This document shows, in pieces, positions 1-11,232 of a stretch of DNA of 64,000 bases (positions within the stretch are counted from its first letter, which is position 1; the number at the start of each line of letters is the position of its first letter). Origin of the DNA: Aeromicrobium sp. Root495 (GTDB lineage: Bacteria > Actinomycetota > Actinomycetes > Propionibacteriales > Nocardioidaceae); assembly GCF_001426755.1 (NCBI RefSeq), contig NZ_LMFJ01000001.1:2186601-2250600 (forward strand), read 5' to 3'. A program made the translations under genes and the position numbers. A model generated the notes under the pieces. That model searched no databases, was not told the origin of the DNA, and saw only the letters and a list, made by a program, of their open reading frames with translations.

Positions 1-222
1 CCACAGCCCGCCGAGACCGGCGAGCAGGATGGGGCAGGCGCCGATGAGGGCGGCCCGGAGGGTGCCGACGCTCGAGAGCCGGTCGGCGCCCGTGGCGATG
101 CGGATGACCGAGACCGTGACGACGACGGCGAGCACGACCACGAGCCACGTGAGCCAGCGGTTGCGCGCGCGGCCCAGGGCCGTGCCCGGGTCGGGCTGCG
201 TGGGTGCGGCGACGGTGCTCAC
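1..222 (-). CDS. Nucleoside ABC transporter permease, 3' part beyond the window
   Basis: Only the first 74 codons are present. The reading begins with GTG (222-220), whose GTGA overlaps the stop of the upstream permease by 4 bases, so the two are translationally coupled. About 20 polar N-terminal residues precede a hydrophobic segment (LTWLVVVLAVVVTVSVI), and a second segment starts near residue 58 (LIGACPILLAGLGGLW). This layout and the position after BMP lipoprotein, ATPase and first permease fit the second inner-membrane permease of a BmpA/NupQ-type nucleoside importer. The family is judged mainly from context because the conserved core lies outside the window. Confidence 0.8.
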   Translation of the reverse strand, partial: MSTVAAPTQPDPGTALGRARNRWLTWLVVVLAVVVTVSVIRIATGADRLSSVGTLRAALIGACPILLAGLGGLW

Positions 223-1301
223 GAGACCACTCCTTCGGTGGGACGGTCGTCGAGTCTCGCGGCGACCGCCTCCTGCTCGGCTCGGGCCTGGCGGCGGCGG
301 ACGACCTCGTAGGCCACCACGACCGCCAGGACCACGACGCCCTGGGTGATGTCGACGACCTGCTTGGCGATGCCGTCGCGCTGCAGCTCGTTGGACTGGC
401 CCGCCAGGAAGGCGAAGAGCAGCGAGCCGACGGCGATGCCGATCGCCCGGTTGCGTCCCAGCAGGGCCACGGCCAGGCCGGTGAAGCCCAGGCCGGCCTG
501 GAAGTTCTCCGGCGTGCCGAACGTGTGGACGCTGCCGAAGTAGGCCGGCATCCACACGAGACCTGCGACGGCTCCGGAGAGCGCCATGGAGATGATGACC
601 ATCCTGCCCACGCCGATGCCGCTCGCGAGCGCGGCCGTGGGCGACTCGCCCGTGGTGCGCAGGTCGAAGCCGAAGCGGGTCCGCGAGAGCAGGAACCAGT
701 AGCCCACGCCCACGGCGACCGCCACGACGAACAGGGCCCAGACGTCGGGTGCGCCCGAGACCACGGAGAAGCCGAGCGGCTGGCTCGACTCCGGCAGGCG
801 CGGCGTGATGTAGGTGTAGCCGCTCTTCTCGCCGTAGCGCTGGACCAGGTAGCCCGCCATGGTGAGCGCGATGTAGTTCAGCATGATGGCCGAGATGACC
901 TCGCTGACGCCGCGGGTCACCTTGAGGATGCCCGCGATGGACGCGTACAGCGCGCCCGCCAGCATGGCCACGACCAGCGTGGCCAGGATGTTGAGCGGAC
1001 CGGAGACGATGCCGGACCCGCCGAAGAAGGCCGCCGCCGTGGTGCCGGCGATGTACTGGCCCTCGACGCCGATGTTGAACAGTCCCATGCGGAAGCCGAT
1101 GGCGGCCGCGAAGGCCGAGATCGAGATCATCGACGACTGGTTGATGATGTTGACGAGCACGCGGTCGTCGGGCACCGACAGGATCGTCGAGATGAAGCTC
1201 GTGGCCGAGCCTCCCGAGACGACGATGACGGCACTCGTGGCGACGAGCGCGACGAGCACGGCCACGACCGGCGGGAGAACGGCGTAGAAGAGGCGCTTCA
1301 C
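219..1301 (-). CDS. Nucleoside ABC transporter permease (BPD_transp_2 family)
   Basis: A 360-residue, very hydrophobic protein with about eight to nine membrane segments, starting LPPVVAVLVALVATSAVIVV. The conserved stretch GLFNIGVEGQYIAG (about residues 73-86) is typical of permeases in the NupP/YufP and branched-chain/ribose transporter class. It should form the membrane channel with the following permease. The start is GTG, overlapping the ATPase stop by 4 bases (GTGA), and its own stop overlaps the next start in the same way, so the three genes form one tightly coupled operon. The charged C-terminal tail (RRRQARAEQEAVAARLDDRP) is probably cytoplasmic. The substrate, nucleosides, is inferred from the BMP partner. 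Confidence 0.9.
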   Translation of the reverse strand: MKRLFYAVLPPVVAVLVALVATSAVIVVSGGSATSFISTILSVPDDRVLVNIINQSSMISISAFAAAIGFRMGLFNIGVEGQYIAGTTAAAFFGGSGIVSGPLNILATLVVAMLAGALYASIAGILKVTRGVSEVISAIMLNYIALTMAGYLVQRYGEKSGYTYITPRLPESSQPLGFSVVSGAPDVWALFVVAVAVGVGYWFLLSRTRFGFDLRTTGESPTAALASGIGVGRMVIISMALSGAVAGLVWMPAYFGSVHTFGTPENFQAGLGFTGLAVALLGRNRAIGIAVGSLLFAFLAGQSNELQRDGIAKQVVDITQGVVVLAVVVAYEVVRRRQARAEQEAVAARLDDRPTEGVVS

Positions 1302-2830
1302 GCGACCTCACCTCCTGTCATGGCGGTGCCGAGGTCCATGGGCGTGACGTCGCGCGGGTCGAAGGTGGCCGTGAGCCGCCCACGCAGGACCACCTCGATG
1401 CGGTCGGACAGGCCGATCAGCTCGTCGAGGTCGGCCGAGACGAGGAGCACGCCGAGACCGTCGCGACGGGCCCGCCGGATGTGGTCCCAGATGGCCGCCT
1501 GCGCGCCGACGTCGACACCGCGGGTGGGGTGCGAGGCCACGAGGAGGACGGGGTCGCCACTCATCTCGCGGCCCACGATGAACTTCTGCTGGTTGCCGCC
1601 GGACAGGGCCCGGGCCGACGTGTCGATGCCGGGGGTGCGGACGTCGAACTCCTCGACGATCCGCTGGGCGTCCTTGCGGGCTCCGCGCTGGTTGAGCAGC
1701 GGGCCCCGCACGACGGGCGCCTGGGTCTGGTGGCCGAGGATCCGGTTCTCCCACAGCGGGTAGTCGAGGACCAGGCCGTGGCGGTGGCGGTCCTCGGGGA
1801 TGAACCCGACCCCGGCCTCGCGGACCTGACGCGTGCTGCTGCGGGTGATGTCCTGGTCGCGGAGCACGATGCTGCCCGAGGAGCAGCGGAGCATGCCCAT
1901 GATCACCTCGACGAGCTCGGACTGGCCGTTGCCCTCCACGCCGGCGATGCCCACCACCTCACCGCGGTGCACGGTGAGGGTGGCGTCGCTCAGGACGTCG
2001 CGGCCGGCCTCGTTGGTGACGGTGACGCCCCGGAGCTCGAGCACCGGGGTGTCGGTGACGGTGGACTCGGTGGTCTCGGGCGACGGCAGCTCCGAGCCGA
2101 CCATGAGCTCGGCGAGGCCCTGCCGGGTGGCCGTGGCCGGGTCGGCGGTGCCGACGGTGGTGCCGCGACGCATGACGGTGATGTCGTCGGCGATCTCGAG
2201 CACCTCGTCGAGCTTGTGCGAGATGAAGAGGACCGAGCAGCCGCCGGCCACGAGCTCACGCAGGTTGGCGAAGAGGGCGTCGACCTCCTGCGGGACGAGG
2301 ACCGCGGTGGGCTCGTCGAGGATGATGAGGCGCGCGCCCCGGTAGAGCACCTTGAGGATCTCGACCCGCTGGCGGTCGGCCACGCCGAGCCGCTCGACGA
2401 GGTCGTCGGGCTCGAGGCCGAAGCCGAACCGCGCCGAGATCTCGCGGATCCGGCGGCGGGCGCCGTCGCCGATGCCGTGCAGCTTCTCGGCACCGAGGAC
2501 GATGTTCTCGAGCACCGTGAGGTTGTCGGCCAGCATGAAGTGCTGGAACACCATGCCGATGCCCTGTCCGATGGCGTCGGTGGGCGAGGAGAACGAGACC
2601 GGCGACCCGTCGACGGTGATGGTGCCCTCGTCGGGCGCCTGGACGCCGTACAGGATCTTCATCAGCGTGGACTTGCCCGCGCCGTTCTCCCCGATGAGGG
2701 CGTGCACGGCGCCGGGGCGCAGGTGCAGGTCGACGTCGTGGTTGGCCACCACGCCGGGGAAGCGCTTGAGGATCCCTGACAGGACGACGTCGATGCTCGC
2801 GACGTCCTGGTCGGTCGATGACGTGGTCAC
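1298..2830 (-). CDS. Nucleoside ABC transporter ATPase with two ATP-binding domains
   Basis: A 510-residue fused ABC protein. The first half has a canonical Walker A (GENGAGKST, residues 47-55), the LGVADRQRVEILK signature-like region (148-160) and Walker B with ILDEPTAV (171-177). The second half has a degenerate P-loop (GVEGNGQSE), a normal signature LSGGNQQK and a Walker B region ending in ASHPTRGVDVG instead of DEP. Such an asymmetric pair is normal for the sugar/nucleoside importer class (YufO, RbsA-like), where one site hydrolyses ATP poorly. GTG start. It is separated from the BMP gene by 98 bases holding a strong hairpin, which may lower ATPase expression relative to the binding protein. 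Confidence 0.93.
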   Translation of the reverse strand: MTTSSTDQDVASIDVVLSGILKRFPGVVANHDVDLHLRPGAVHALIGENGAGKSTLMKILYGVQAPDEGTITVDGSPVSFSSPTDAIGQGIGMVFQHFMLADNLTVLENIVLGAEKLHGIGDGARRRIREISARFGFGLEPDDLVERLGVADRQRVEILKVLYRGARLIILDEPTAVLVPQEVDALFANLRELVAGGCSVLFISHKLDEVLEIADDITVMRRGTTVGTADPATATRQGLAELMVGSELPSPETTESTVTDTPVLELRGVTVTNEAGRDVLSDATLTVHRGEVVGIAGVEGNGQSELVEVIMGMLRCSSGSIVLRDQDITRSSTRQVREAGVGFIPEDRHRHGLVLDYPLWENRILGHQTQAPVVRGPLLNQRGARKDAQRIVEEFDVRTPGIDTSARALSGGNQQKFIVGREMSGDPVLLVASHPTRGVDVGAQAAIWDHIRRARRDGLGVLLVSADLDELIGLSDRIEVVLRGRLTATFDPRDVTPMDLGTAMTGGEVA

Positions 2831-2864
2831 GACGTGCTCCGCTCTCGGGACATAGGACGACAGT

Positions 2865-2901
2865 AGGGCCCGGGGTCCGCCAGCGGCGAGCCCCGGGCCC
2901 T
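2865..2901 (-). terminator. Intra-operon hairpin between BMP and ATPase genes
   Basis: Two perfectly complementary 11-base arms (AGGGCCCGGGG at 2865-2875 and CCCCGGGCCCT at 2891-2901) enclose a 15-base loop, just downstream of the BMP stop on the minus strand. There is no clear U tract. It could partly terminate or stabilise the upstream message so that the binding protein is made in excess over the membrane complex, a common pattern in importer operons. Confidence 0.6.
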
Positions 2902-2928
2902 GCCTGGGTTGCAGGGTGTCAGGAGGCC

Positions 2929-4002
2929 TTACGGCTTCTCGGGCACCTTCACGTCGCCCGCGATGATCTGGTCGCGGAAGGCGTTCACCTTGGTGATCGT
3001 GTCCTTGCTCAGGAAGTTGCCCGACGTCGAGAAGCCGACGCCGTCGTCCTTGAGCGCGAACGCGTTGTAGCTGGCCAGCGGCGTGCCGCCCTCGACCGAC
3101 TTGATGAAGTCGTACGTGGCGATGTCGACGCGCTTGAGCATCGAGGTGATGATGTGCTCACGCTGCTTGGCCGACGCCGTCTTGTACTGGTCGGAGTCCA
3201 CACCGATGGCTTCCTTGTCGGCCTCGACCGCGGCGTCGAAGACACCGGAGCCCGAGCCGCCGGCGGCGTGGAACACGATGTCCGCACCGTCGGAGTAGAG
3301 GCCCTCGGCCGCGCTCTTGCCACCGGCCGGGTCGCCGAAGCCCTTGGGGTCCGACTGCTCGATGTAGGTGGACGTGACCTCGGTGCCGGGCTTGGCGGCC
3401 TCGGCACCGGCCTTGAAGCCGGCCTCGAACTTCTGGATGAGGGCGTTGTTGACGCCGCCCACGAAGCCGAGCTTGCCCGTCTTGGACTGCAGGGCCGCAG
3501 CGGCGCCGACGAGGAACGAGCCCTCGTTCTCGGCGAACGTCAGGTACGCGACGTTGCAGTTCTGGTCCTTGTCGGGGTCGAAGCCGTCGACCACGGCGAA
3601 CGCGACGTTCGGGTAGTCGGGCGCGACCTTGTTGACGGACTCGCTGTACGCGAAGCCGACGCCCACGATGGTGTTGAAGCCGTCGTCGGCGAAGCCGCGC
3701 AGACGCTCCTCGCGCGTGGCCTCGTCCTCGTCCTGGCTCGCCTCGCCCTCGGCGGTCTTCAGGGTGGGGGTCTCGCCCTTGGCCTTCTCGAGACCGGCGT
3801 AGGCCGAGTCGTTGAAGGACTGGTCTCCGCGTCCGCCGACGTCGTAGGCGATGGCGACCTGCGGGTCGCCCTCGATCTTCGTCGTCTCGCACTTGGGAGC
3901 GGCGGCCTTCTCGTCGCCGTTGTCGTCGGCGGCGGTGCCGCATGCGGTCAGAACGAATCCGCAGGTCGCGATCGCGACCGTCATGGTTGCCAAACGGCGC
4001 AC
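2929..4002 (-). CDS. BMP family nucleoside-binding lipoprotein
   Basis: A 357-residue lipoprotein: the signal segment ends in a lipobox (LTAC, Cys21), so it is anchored outside the membrane. The motif DVGGRGDQSFNDSAYAGL (about residues 54-71) is the BMP/PnrA family signature; that family binds purine and other nucleosides and delivers them to a NupOPQ-type transporter, encoded by the next three genes. The GTG start at 4002 has an AGGAGG four bases away; an in-frame ATG six codons later would leave the ribosome site too distant. The 150 bases upstream contain only a small hairpin near 4053-4068. Confidence 0.93.
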   Translation of the reverse strand: MRRLATMTVAIATCGFVLTACGTAADDNGDEKAAAPKCETTKIEGDPQVAIAYDVGGRGDQSFNDSAYAGLEKAKGETPTLKTAEGEASQDEDEATREERLRGFADDGFNTIVGVGFAYSESVNKVAPDYPNVAFAVVDGFDPDKDQNCNVAYLTFAENEGSFLVGAAAALQSKTGKLGFVGGVNNALIQKFEAGFKAGAEAAKPGTEVTSTYIEQSDPKGFGDPAGGKSAAEGLYSDGADIVFHAAGGSGSGVFDAAVEADKEAIGVDSDQYKTASAKQREHIITSMLKRVDIATYDFIKSVEGGTPLASYNAFALKDDGVGFSTSGNFLSKDTITKVNAFRDQIIAGDVKVPEKP

Positions 4003-4052
4003 ATTTCCTCCTCGCTGGGGGGCCGGAGTCCCGGCCTCACGGTGACCCTAGT

Positions 4053-4068
4053 AGCGGCCGGTGCCGCT
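4053..4068 (-). terminator. Small hairpin after the amidohydrolase gene
   Basis: AGCGGC and GCCGCT form a 6-base stem around CGGT in the 149-base gap between the amidohydrolase stop and the BMP start. It is GC-rich but short and lacks a T run, so a terminator role is only a guess. Confidence 0.3.
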
Positions 4069-4151
4069 CGGGGAGGGTCGCGCGAGACCGTAACCGGATT
4101 GTCACCGGCGTCCCGGTGCGTGGACCGGCCGGCGCCTGGCCTGGACCGGGT

Positions 4152-5318
4152 TCAGACGACGGCGGCGCAGGCGAGCACCGTGGCACCCACCGCGATGGCC
4201 CGCTCGTCGACGCGCAGGTTGCCCTGGTGGAGGTCGTACGTGGGACCGTCGGGCGTGCGGGTGCCGAGCCGGCCCATCGCGCCCGGGACGGCCTCGACGT
4301 ACCAGGCGAAGTCCTCGCCCCCGAGGCTCTGCGACGTGCCGGCGACGGCGGCGGGACCGATGGCGTCGGTGACCGCCCGGCGCAGTGACTCCGTGGCGCC
4401 GAAGTGGTTGACGACCGGCGGCACCCCCCGGACGTAGGTGACGTCGGCACTGACGCCGAAGGGCTCGATGATGTCGGCGATCAGGCCGCGCACGAGGTGC
4501 TCGGCCTGGTGCCAGGCGGCGGCGTCGAGCATGCGCAGGGTGCCCGACAGCTCGCCCGTGGCCGGGATGACGTTGGCGGCGTTGCCCGCGTGCACCGAGC
4601 CCCAGACCAGGCTCGCGCCGGCGCGCGGGTCGAAGCGGCGCGACAGCACGGCGGGGAGCTGGGTGACGAGGCTGCCCAGCGCGTACGTGAGGTCCTCGGT
4701 GAGGTGCGGCCGGGAGGTGTGGCCGCCGCGGCCGGAGAGCATGACCTGGATCCGGTCGGAGGCGCCGGTGATGGGGCCCTCGCGGAGGCCCACCTGGCCG
4801 ACGTCGAGCGACGGGTCGCAGTGCAGGGCGTAGATGCGCGAGACGCCCTTGAGCACTCCTGAGGAGAGCAGCCGCAGCGCACCCCCGGGCATGACCTCCT
4901 CGGCGGGCTGGAAGATCAGGCGGACGCGGCTGGGCAGTCCCTGCGAGGCGTGCAGCTGCGACAGCGCCACAGCGGCGCCGACCAGCCCGGAGACGTGGAC
5001 GTCGTGGCCGCACGCGTGGGCGACGCCCGGCACGGTGGAGCGCCAGGGGTCGGAGGTGGTGTCGTCGACGGGCAGGGCGTCGAGGTCGGCTCGCAGCGCC
5101 ACGATGGGTCCGCCCTCGGGGCCGATCTCGGCGACGAGCCCCGTTCCCTCGAGCCGCTCGTGCTCGACGCCCAGCTTGTCCATCCAGGTGGCGACGACGT
5201 CGGTGGTGCGGTCCTCGTGCCACGAGAGCTCGGGGCTGGCGTGCAGGTCACGTCGGAGCTCGATGAGGTCGGGGGTGACCACCTCGATCGACTGCTTGAT
5301 GGCTGACGCGAAGGGCAT
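4152..5318 (-). CDS. M20 family metal-dependent amidohydrolase/aminoacylase
   Basis: A 388-residue protein starting at ATG 5318 (MPFASAIKQS); the frame stays open further upstream but without family similarity. Metal-binding signatures are visible: ACGHDVHVSG (Cys103 and His105), the catalytic and ligand glutamates in PAEEVMPGGAL (Glu140, Glu141), and the late GGEDFAWY with LHQGN near the C terminus. This set marks the AmiA/hippurate-hydrolase-like branch, which removes N-acyl groups from amino acids or related amides in the cytoplasm. Its neighbourhood (sdh genes and a nucleoside transporter) resembles the mycobacterial sdh-cdd-deoA-add-amiA1/amiB1 region. The exact substrate cannot be told. 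Confidence 0.88.
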   Translation of the reverse strand: MPFASAIKQSIEVVTPDLIELRRDLHASPELSWHEDRTTDVVATWMDKLGVEHERLEGTGLVAEIGPEGGPIVALRADLDALPVDDTTSDPWRSTVPGVAHACGHDVHVSGLVGAAVALSQLHASQGLPSRVRLIFQPAEEVMPGGALRLLSSGVLKGVSRIYALHCDPSLDVGQVGLREGPITGASDRIQVMLSGRGGHTSRPHLTEDLTYALGSLVTQLPAVLSRRFDPRAGASLVWGSVHAGNAANVIPATGELSGTLRMLDAAAWHQAEHLVRGLIADIIEPFGVSADVTYVRGVPPVVNHFGATESLRRAVTDAIGPAAVAGTSQSLGGEDFAWYVEAVPGAMGRLGTRTPDGPTYDLHQGNLRVDERAIAVGATVLACAAVV

Positions 5319-5380
5319 TCGTCCAGGATACGCTCCCGGACCGGACCACCGGGGCGTCGTTCGGAGGATGACCCCCGACG

Positions 5381-5806
5381 TCAGGCGAGGGAAGTCTTGA
5401 TCTGCGCGACCGTCTCGTCGGCGAGCTTCTCGATCTTGCCGCGCACGAACAGCGGCGCCAGGACGTTGATGGGGAACGGGAACTCGAAGACCGCGCGGTA
5501 GTGGATCTGGGTGCGGCCCTCCACGGCGGTGAACGTCAGGTGGTCGGTGGCGGTGGTCTTGCCGTTGACCCCGCGGCACACGAAGTGCGTGGGGACGTCG
5601 TAGCCGACCGTCTCGTAGTCCAGCTCGACCCTCCGGCCCATGAACTCCGAGGTGTTCTTGTACGTGGTGCCGAGACCGCCGTCGCCGCTCGTCCGCCGGG
5701 TGCTCACGGTGCCGGGGTCCCAGTGCTCGGTGTTCTCGAAGTCGCTCAGGAACGCGAAGGCCTGCTCGATGGGCTGCTCGACGGTGAAGGTGCGCTCGAC
5801 ATCCAT
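5381..5806 (-). CDS. SRPBCC family (polyketide cyclase/START-like) protein
   Basis: A 141-residue soluble protein opening with MDVERTFTVEQPIEQAFAFLSDFENTEHWDPG, the usual beginning of the SRPBCC fold: a beta strand, then a helix with a conserved Trp. Such single-domain proteins enclose a hydrophobic ligand pocket. The C terminus (LADETVAQIKTSL) matches the last long helix. Nothing here identifies the ligand. It lies 62 bases upstream of the amidohydrolase in the same direction and 46 bases downstream of the MFS gene, so it may be co-transcribed with either. Confidence 0.8.
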   Translation of the reverse strand: MDVERTFTVEQPIEQAFAFLSDFENTEHWDPGTVSTRRTSGDGGLGTTYKNTSEFMGRRVELDYETVGYDVPTHFVCRGVNGKTTATDHLTFTAVEGRTQIHYRAVFEFPFPINVLAPLFVRGKIEKLADETVAQIKTSLA

Positions 5807-5852
5807 GACTGAACGCTACGTCCGAGGTGGTCGCGGCGCAGATCGGCGTGGA

Positions 5853-7148
5853 TCAGCTCGCGAGGTCGGCGTCCTCGACGGCCTCGGACCGGCGCAGGTG
5901 GAGCGCGTCGCGCGTCATCGCCATCGTGGGGCGCTCGATGGACCCGGCGCGGACCGCCAGGCCGAGGGCGAGCAGCACGCCGAACGCCGTCATGATCCCG
6001 CCACCCACGAGGGTCCAGCGAGCGCCGAAGGTCTCACCGACCCAGCCCAGGATGGGTGAGCCGATGGGCGTGCCTCCCATGAACACCATGAGGTAGAGCG
6101 CCGACACGCGTCCCCGCATCTCCGGCGACGAGGTCATCTGGATGGTCGCGTTGGCCGTGGTCACCATCGTGAGCGCCGTGAGACCGAGGAACGGCAGCAC
6201 GACGGCGTAGGTGAGGTAGGTGGGCATGAGGCCGGCCGTCACCTCGAGCACGCTGAAGACGAGTGCACCGATCACCACCAGCCGGGCACGCGGCGCCTCC
6301 CGGCGGGCTGCGAGGAGCGCGCCGCCCAACGAGCCGATCGCCATGACGGAGCCGAGGATCCCGTACTCCCCTGCACCCTTGTGGAACACCTCGGTGGCCA
6401 TGAGGGCGCTCGTCATCTGGAAGTTCATGCCGAACGTGCCCACGAAGAACACGATCGTCAGGATCAGCATCAGGTCCGGGCGCGATCGGACGTACCGCGC
6501 TCCGTCGCGCACGGCGCCGGGCCCGCGTCGGGCGACCGGCGAGGGGTGCAGCCGGCTCGTGTCGAGCCGCTGGAGCGACGCGATGACGGCGAGGTAGCTG
6601 ACCGCGTTGAGCAGGATGACCCAGCCCGTGGCCCTCGCTCCGCCGCCTCCGGCCGCGATGAGCAGGCCCGCCAGGGCGGGACCCACGAGGCGCGCGGAGT
6701 TGAAGGAGGCGGAGTTGAGGCCCACGGCGTTGGCGAGGTCGTCGCGTCCCACCATCTCGACGACGAACGACTGTCGGGCGGGCGCGTCGAACGCCGTGCC
6801 GACGCCGAACAGGAAGGCGATGACGTAGACGTGCCACGCCTGAGCAGCCCCCGTGACGGCGAGGACGCCGAGCACCGCGGCCGGCACCGCCATCGCCACC
6901 TGCGTGACGCGCAGGACCGTGCGCTTGGGGTAGCGGTCGGCCACGACGCCGGCGATGGGCGAGAGCAGCAGCGCGGGAAGGAACTGCAGACCGGTCGTGA
7001 TGCCGAGGGCCGTTCCGCTCGAGGTGAGCTGGAGGACGAGCCAGTCCTGCGCGACGCGCTGCATCCACGTGCCGACGTTGGAGACGACGGCGCCGGTGGC
7101 GTAGATGCGGTAGTTGCGGTTGGACAGGGCCCGGAACGTGGGGCTCAA
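5853..7148 (-). CDS. MFS transporter, enterobactin-exporter-like (MFS_3)
   Basis: A 431-residue membrane protein of about 12 segments. The N terminus (ALSNRNYRIYATGAVVSNVGTWMQRVAQDWLVL) is characteristic of the MFS_3/EntS-like branch, and the loop VADRYPKR is the usual loop 2-3 motif. The family exports small molecules, including siderophores and drugs. It starts with TTG, whose TTGA overlaps the MarR stop by 4 bases, so it is coupled to that regulator, which probably controls it. The substrate is unknown. Confidence 0.88.
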   Translation of the reverse strand: MSPTFRALSNRNYRIYATGAVVSNVGTWMQRVAQDWLVLQLTSSGTALGITTGLQFLPALLLSPIAGVVADRYPKRTVLRVTQVAMAVPAAVLGVLAVTGAAQAWHVYVIAFLFGVGTAFDAPARQSFVVEMVGRDDLANAVGLNSASFNSARLVGPALAGLLIAAGGGGARATGWVILLNAVSYLAVIASLQRLDTSRLHPSPVARRGPGAVRDGARYVRSRPDLMLILTIVFFVGTFGMNFQMTSALMATEVFHKGAGEYGILGSVMAIGSLGGALLAARREAPRARLVVIGALVFSVLEVTAGLMPTYLTYAVVLPFLGLTALTMVTTANATIQMTSSPEMRGRVSALYLMVFMGGTPIGSPILGWVGETFGARWTLVGGGIMTAFGVLLALGLAVRAGSIERPTMAMTRDALHLRRSEAVEDADLAS

Positions 7149-7555
7149 GACTCGGCCAGGCGCTCGAGGAGCGCCGAGGCCTCCCGGAGCACGGCTCGTT
7201 CGCGGTTGTCGAGCTCGCGCAGGCGCACGTGCAGCCAGGCGTCGCGGCGCTGGCGCTCCTCCGCGAGGACCTTCTCGCCGAGGTCGGAGAGCTCGACGAC
7301 GACCTGGCGGCCGTCCTCGGGGTGCGGGCTCCGCTCCACCAGCCCCTCCTCGACGAGGCAGTTGATGGTGCGGGTGATGCTGGGGGCGCTGACGCGCTCT
7401 CGAGCCGCGACGGACGACGGCGACGTGGGTCCCAGGACGCGCACCGTGCCGAGCACGGCCAGCTGGGACGGGGTGAGGTCGGAGTGCCGCTCCTGACGGA
7501 GCCTGCGGTTGAGTCGCGCCACCGCCAGGGAGAGTCTCTGGGTGTCGGTGGGCAT
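7145..7555 (-). CDS. MarR family transcriptional regulator
   Basis: A 136-residue winged-helix protein. LTPSQLAVLGTVRVLGPTS followed by VAARERVSAPSITRTINCLV (recognition helix) and VERSPHPEDGRQVVVELSD (the wing with its conserved DGR) are typical of MarR. It forms a two-gene operon with the downstream exporter by stop/start overlap. Repression of that operon, released by a small molecule, is the usual arrangement. The upstream gap contains an extended palindromic element (7601-7710), so its promoter sits in only about 45 bases next to that element. Confidence 0.92.
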   Translation of the reverse strand: MPTDTQRLSLAVARLNRRLRQERHSDLTPSQLAVLGTVRVLGPTSPSSVAARERVSAPSITRTINCLVEEGLVERSPHPEDGRQVVVELSDLGEKVLAEERQRRDAWLHVRLRELDNRERAVLREASALLERLAES

Positions 7556-7600
7556 GTCCTTAGCCTAGTTCATTAACATGGCTAACCCAAATCCCCGAGG

Positions 7601-7710
7601 CCGGTTTACCACGGGGTCTGGGGAAACACGACGCCCCACGGCCGGCAGGCCGTGGGGCGTCGGGAGTTGCCTCGGTGGGTCAGGTCTGCCCAGACCCCGT
7701 GGTGAACCGG
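7601..7710. repeat. Nested inverted-repeat element downstream of sdhB
   Basis: Outer arms of 22 bases lie at 7601-7622 and 7689-7710; they pair with one mismatch that would be a G:U pair in RNA. On the minus strand the core reads CGGTTCACCACGGGG. Inside is an independent perfect hairpin at 7629-7662. The right arm begins one base after the sdhB stop codon. A second element with the same outer core but a different inner palindrome lies next to tsaD (59739-59828), so this looks like one member of a dispersed intergenic family, not a simple terminator. Confidence 0.8.
7629..7662. terminator. Perfect 15-bp hairpin, probable sdh terminator
   Basis: A perfect 15-base stem (starting CGACGCCCCACGG) with the tetraloop GGCA, located after sdhB on the minus strand and nested in the larger inverted repeat. 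The stem is very stable; no clear U run follows, which is common in high-GC actinobacteria. Confidence 0.75.
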
Positions 7711-7711
7711 G

Positions 7712-10419
<2,708 letters not shown>

Positions 10420-10421
10420 GG

Positions 10422-11159
10422 TCAGCCTCCCAGACCGAAGAAGTAGATGGAGAAGGGCGGCACGAGGAAGCCGATCGTGATGACGGCGGCGATCACGATG
10501 GCCGCCGTGTTGGCGTTGGACTCGATGCGCGTGGAGCTGCGGTTCTGGCCGAGCGTCTGCAGGGCGCTCCAGAAGCCGTGCCACAGGTGGAAGCCCACGG
10601 CGATCATGGCCACGGTGTAGGAGAGCAGGACCCAGAAGTACTGGAAGCTGTTGTGGAGCTTCTCGTACGGCTCGTCCGACGCGCCACCGGGGTGGATGTC
10701 GTTCGTCGTGAGGTTCAGGATGTGGAAGACGATGAACAGCGCGATCGTGACGCCGCCCCACCGCATGGTGAAGGAGGCGTAGCTGCGCTGGATGCCCGTG
10801 CGGTTCTGCTTGGAGTGGTAGCGCTTGGCGCCGAGCCCACCCGTGAAGCCCGCAGCCTTCTTGTTGCGGCGCCACAGCGAGATGGCGCAGTAGGCGTGGA
10901 TCAGGACCGCGGCCAGGAGCACCACGCGCACGATCCAGAGCAGACCGGTGTGCGGGAGGATCGGCTCGCCGATGGTCCGCAGGTGGTGGGCGTAGTCGTT
11001 GAACGCCTCCGGGCTCTGCAGGGCCTTGAGGTTGCCGTACATGTGGAGGACGAGATAGCCCACCATGATGAGGCCGGACACGGCCATCGCGTATTTCTTG
11101 GCGACGGTCGACCGAGAGGCCGGCACGCGCTTCAGCTGAGTAGTCGACACGTTCGTCAC
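10422..11159 (-). CDS. sdhC: Succinate dehydrogenase cytochrome b558 subunit
   Basis: A 245-residue membrane anchor with about five hydrophobic segments, including [21 protein letters not shown] and [18 protein letters not shown]. Histidines within segments ([35 protein letters not shown]) are candidates for the two haems. No sdhD follows, as expected for the single-anchor type B complex. The called GTG is at 11159, but an AAGGTG is well placed for the in-frame GTG three codons later (11150, [10 protein letters not shown]), which may be the true start. The sdhA start lies 2 bases after its stop. Confidence 0.94.
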   Translation of the reverse strand: MTNVSTTQLKRVPASRSTVAKKYAMAVSGLIMVGYLVLHMYGNLKALQSPEAFNDYAHHLRTIGEPILPHTGLLWIVRVVLLAAVLIHAYCAISLWRRNKKAAGFTGGLGAKRYHSKQNRTGIQRSYASFTMRWGGVTIALFIVFHILNLTTNDIHPGGASDEPYEKLHNSFQYFWVLLSYTVAMIAVGFHLWHGFWSALQTLGQNRSSTRIESNANTAAIVIAAVITIGFLVPPFSIYFFGLGG

Positions 11160-11162
11160 CTT

Positions 11163-11229
11163 AGAACTGTTCTCAGGTTCGCGCTAAGTCATCATGAGGG
11201 CAACCTTCATAGCCATCGGGCATGATGGG
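11163..11229. promoter_or_regulatory. Divergent sdhC/LysR control region with small dyads
   Basis: The 73-base gap holds three dyads: AGAACTGTTCT (11163-11173, perfect), an imperfect one reading ATGAGGGCAACCTTCAT (11194-11210), and CCATC...GATGG (11213-11228). LysR regulators usually bind such imperfect dyads between themselves and a divergent target. Which dyad is used cannot be told by eye. Confidence 0.4.
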
Positions 11230-11232
11230 TGC

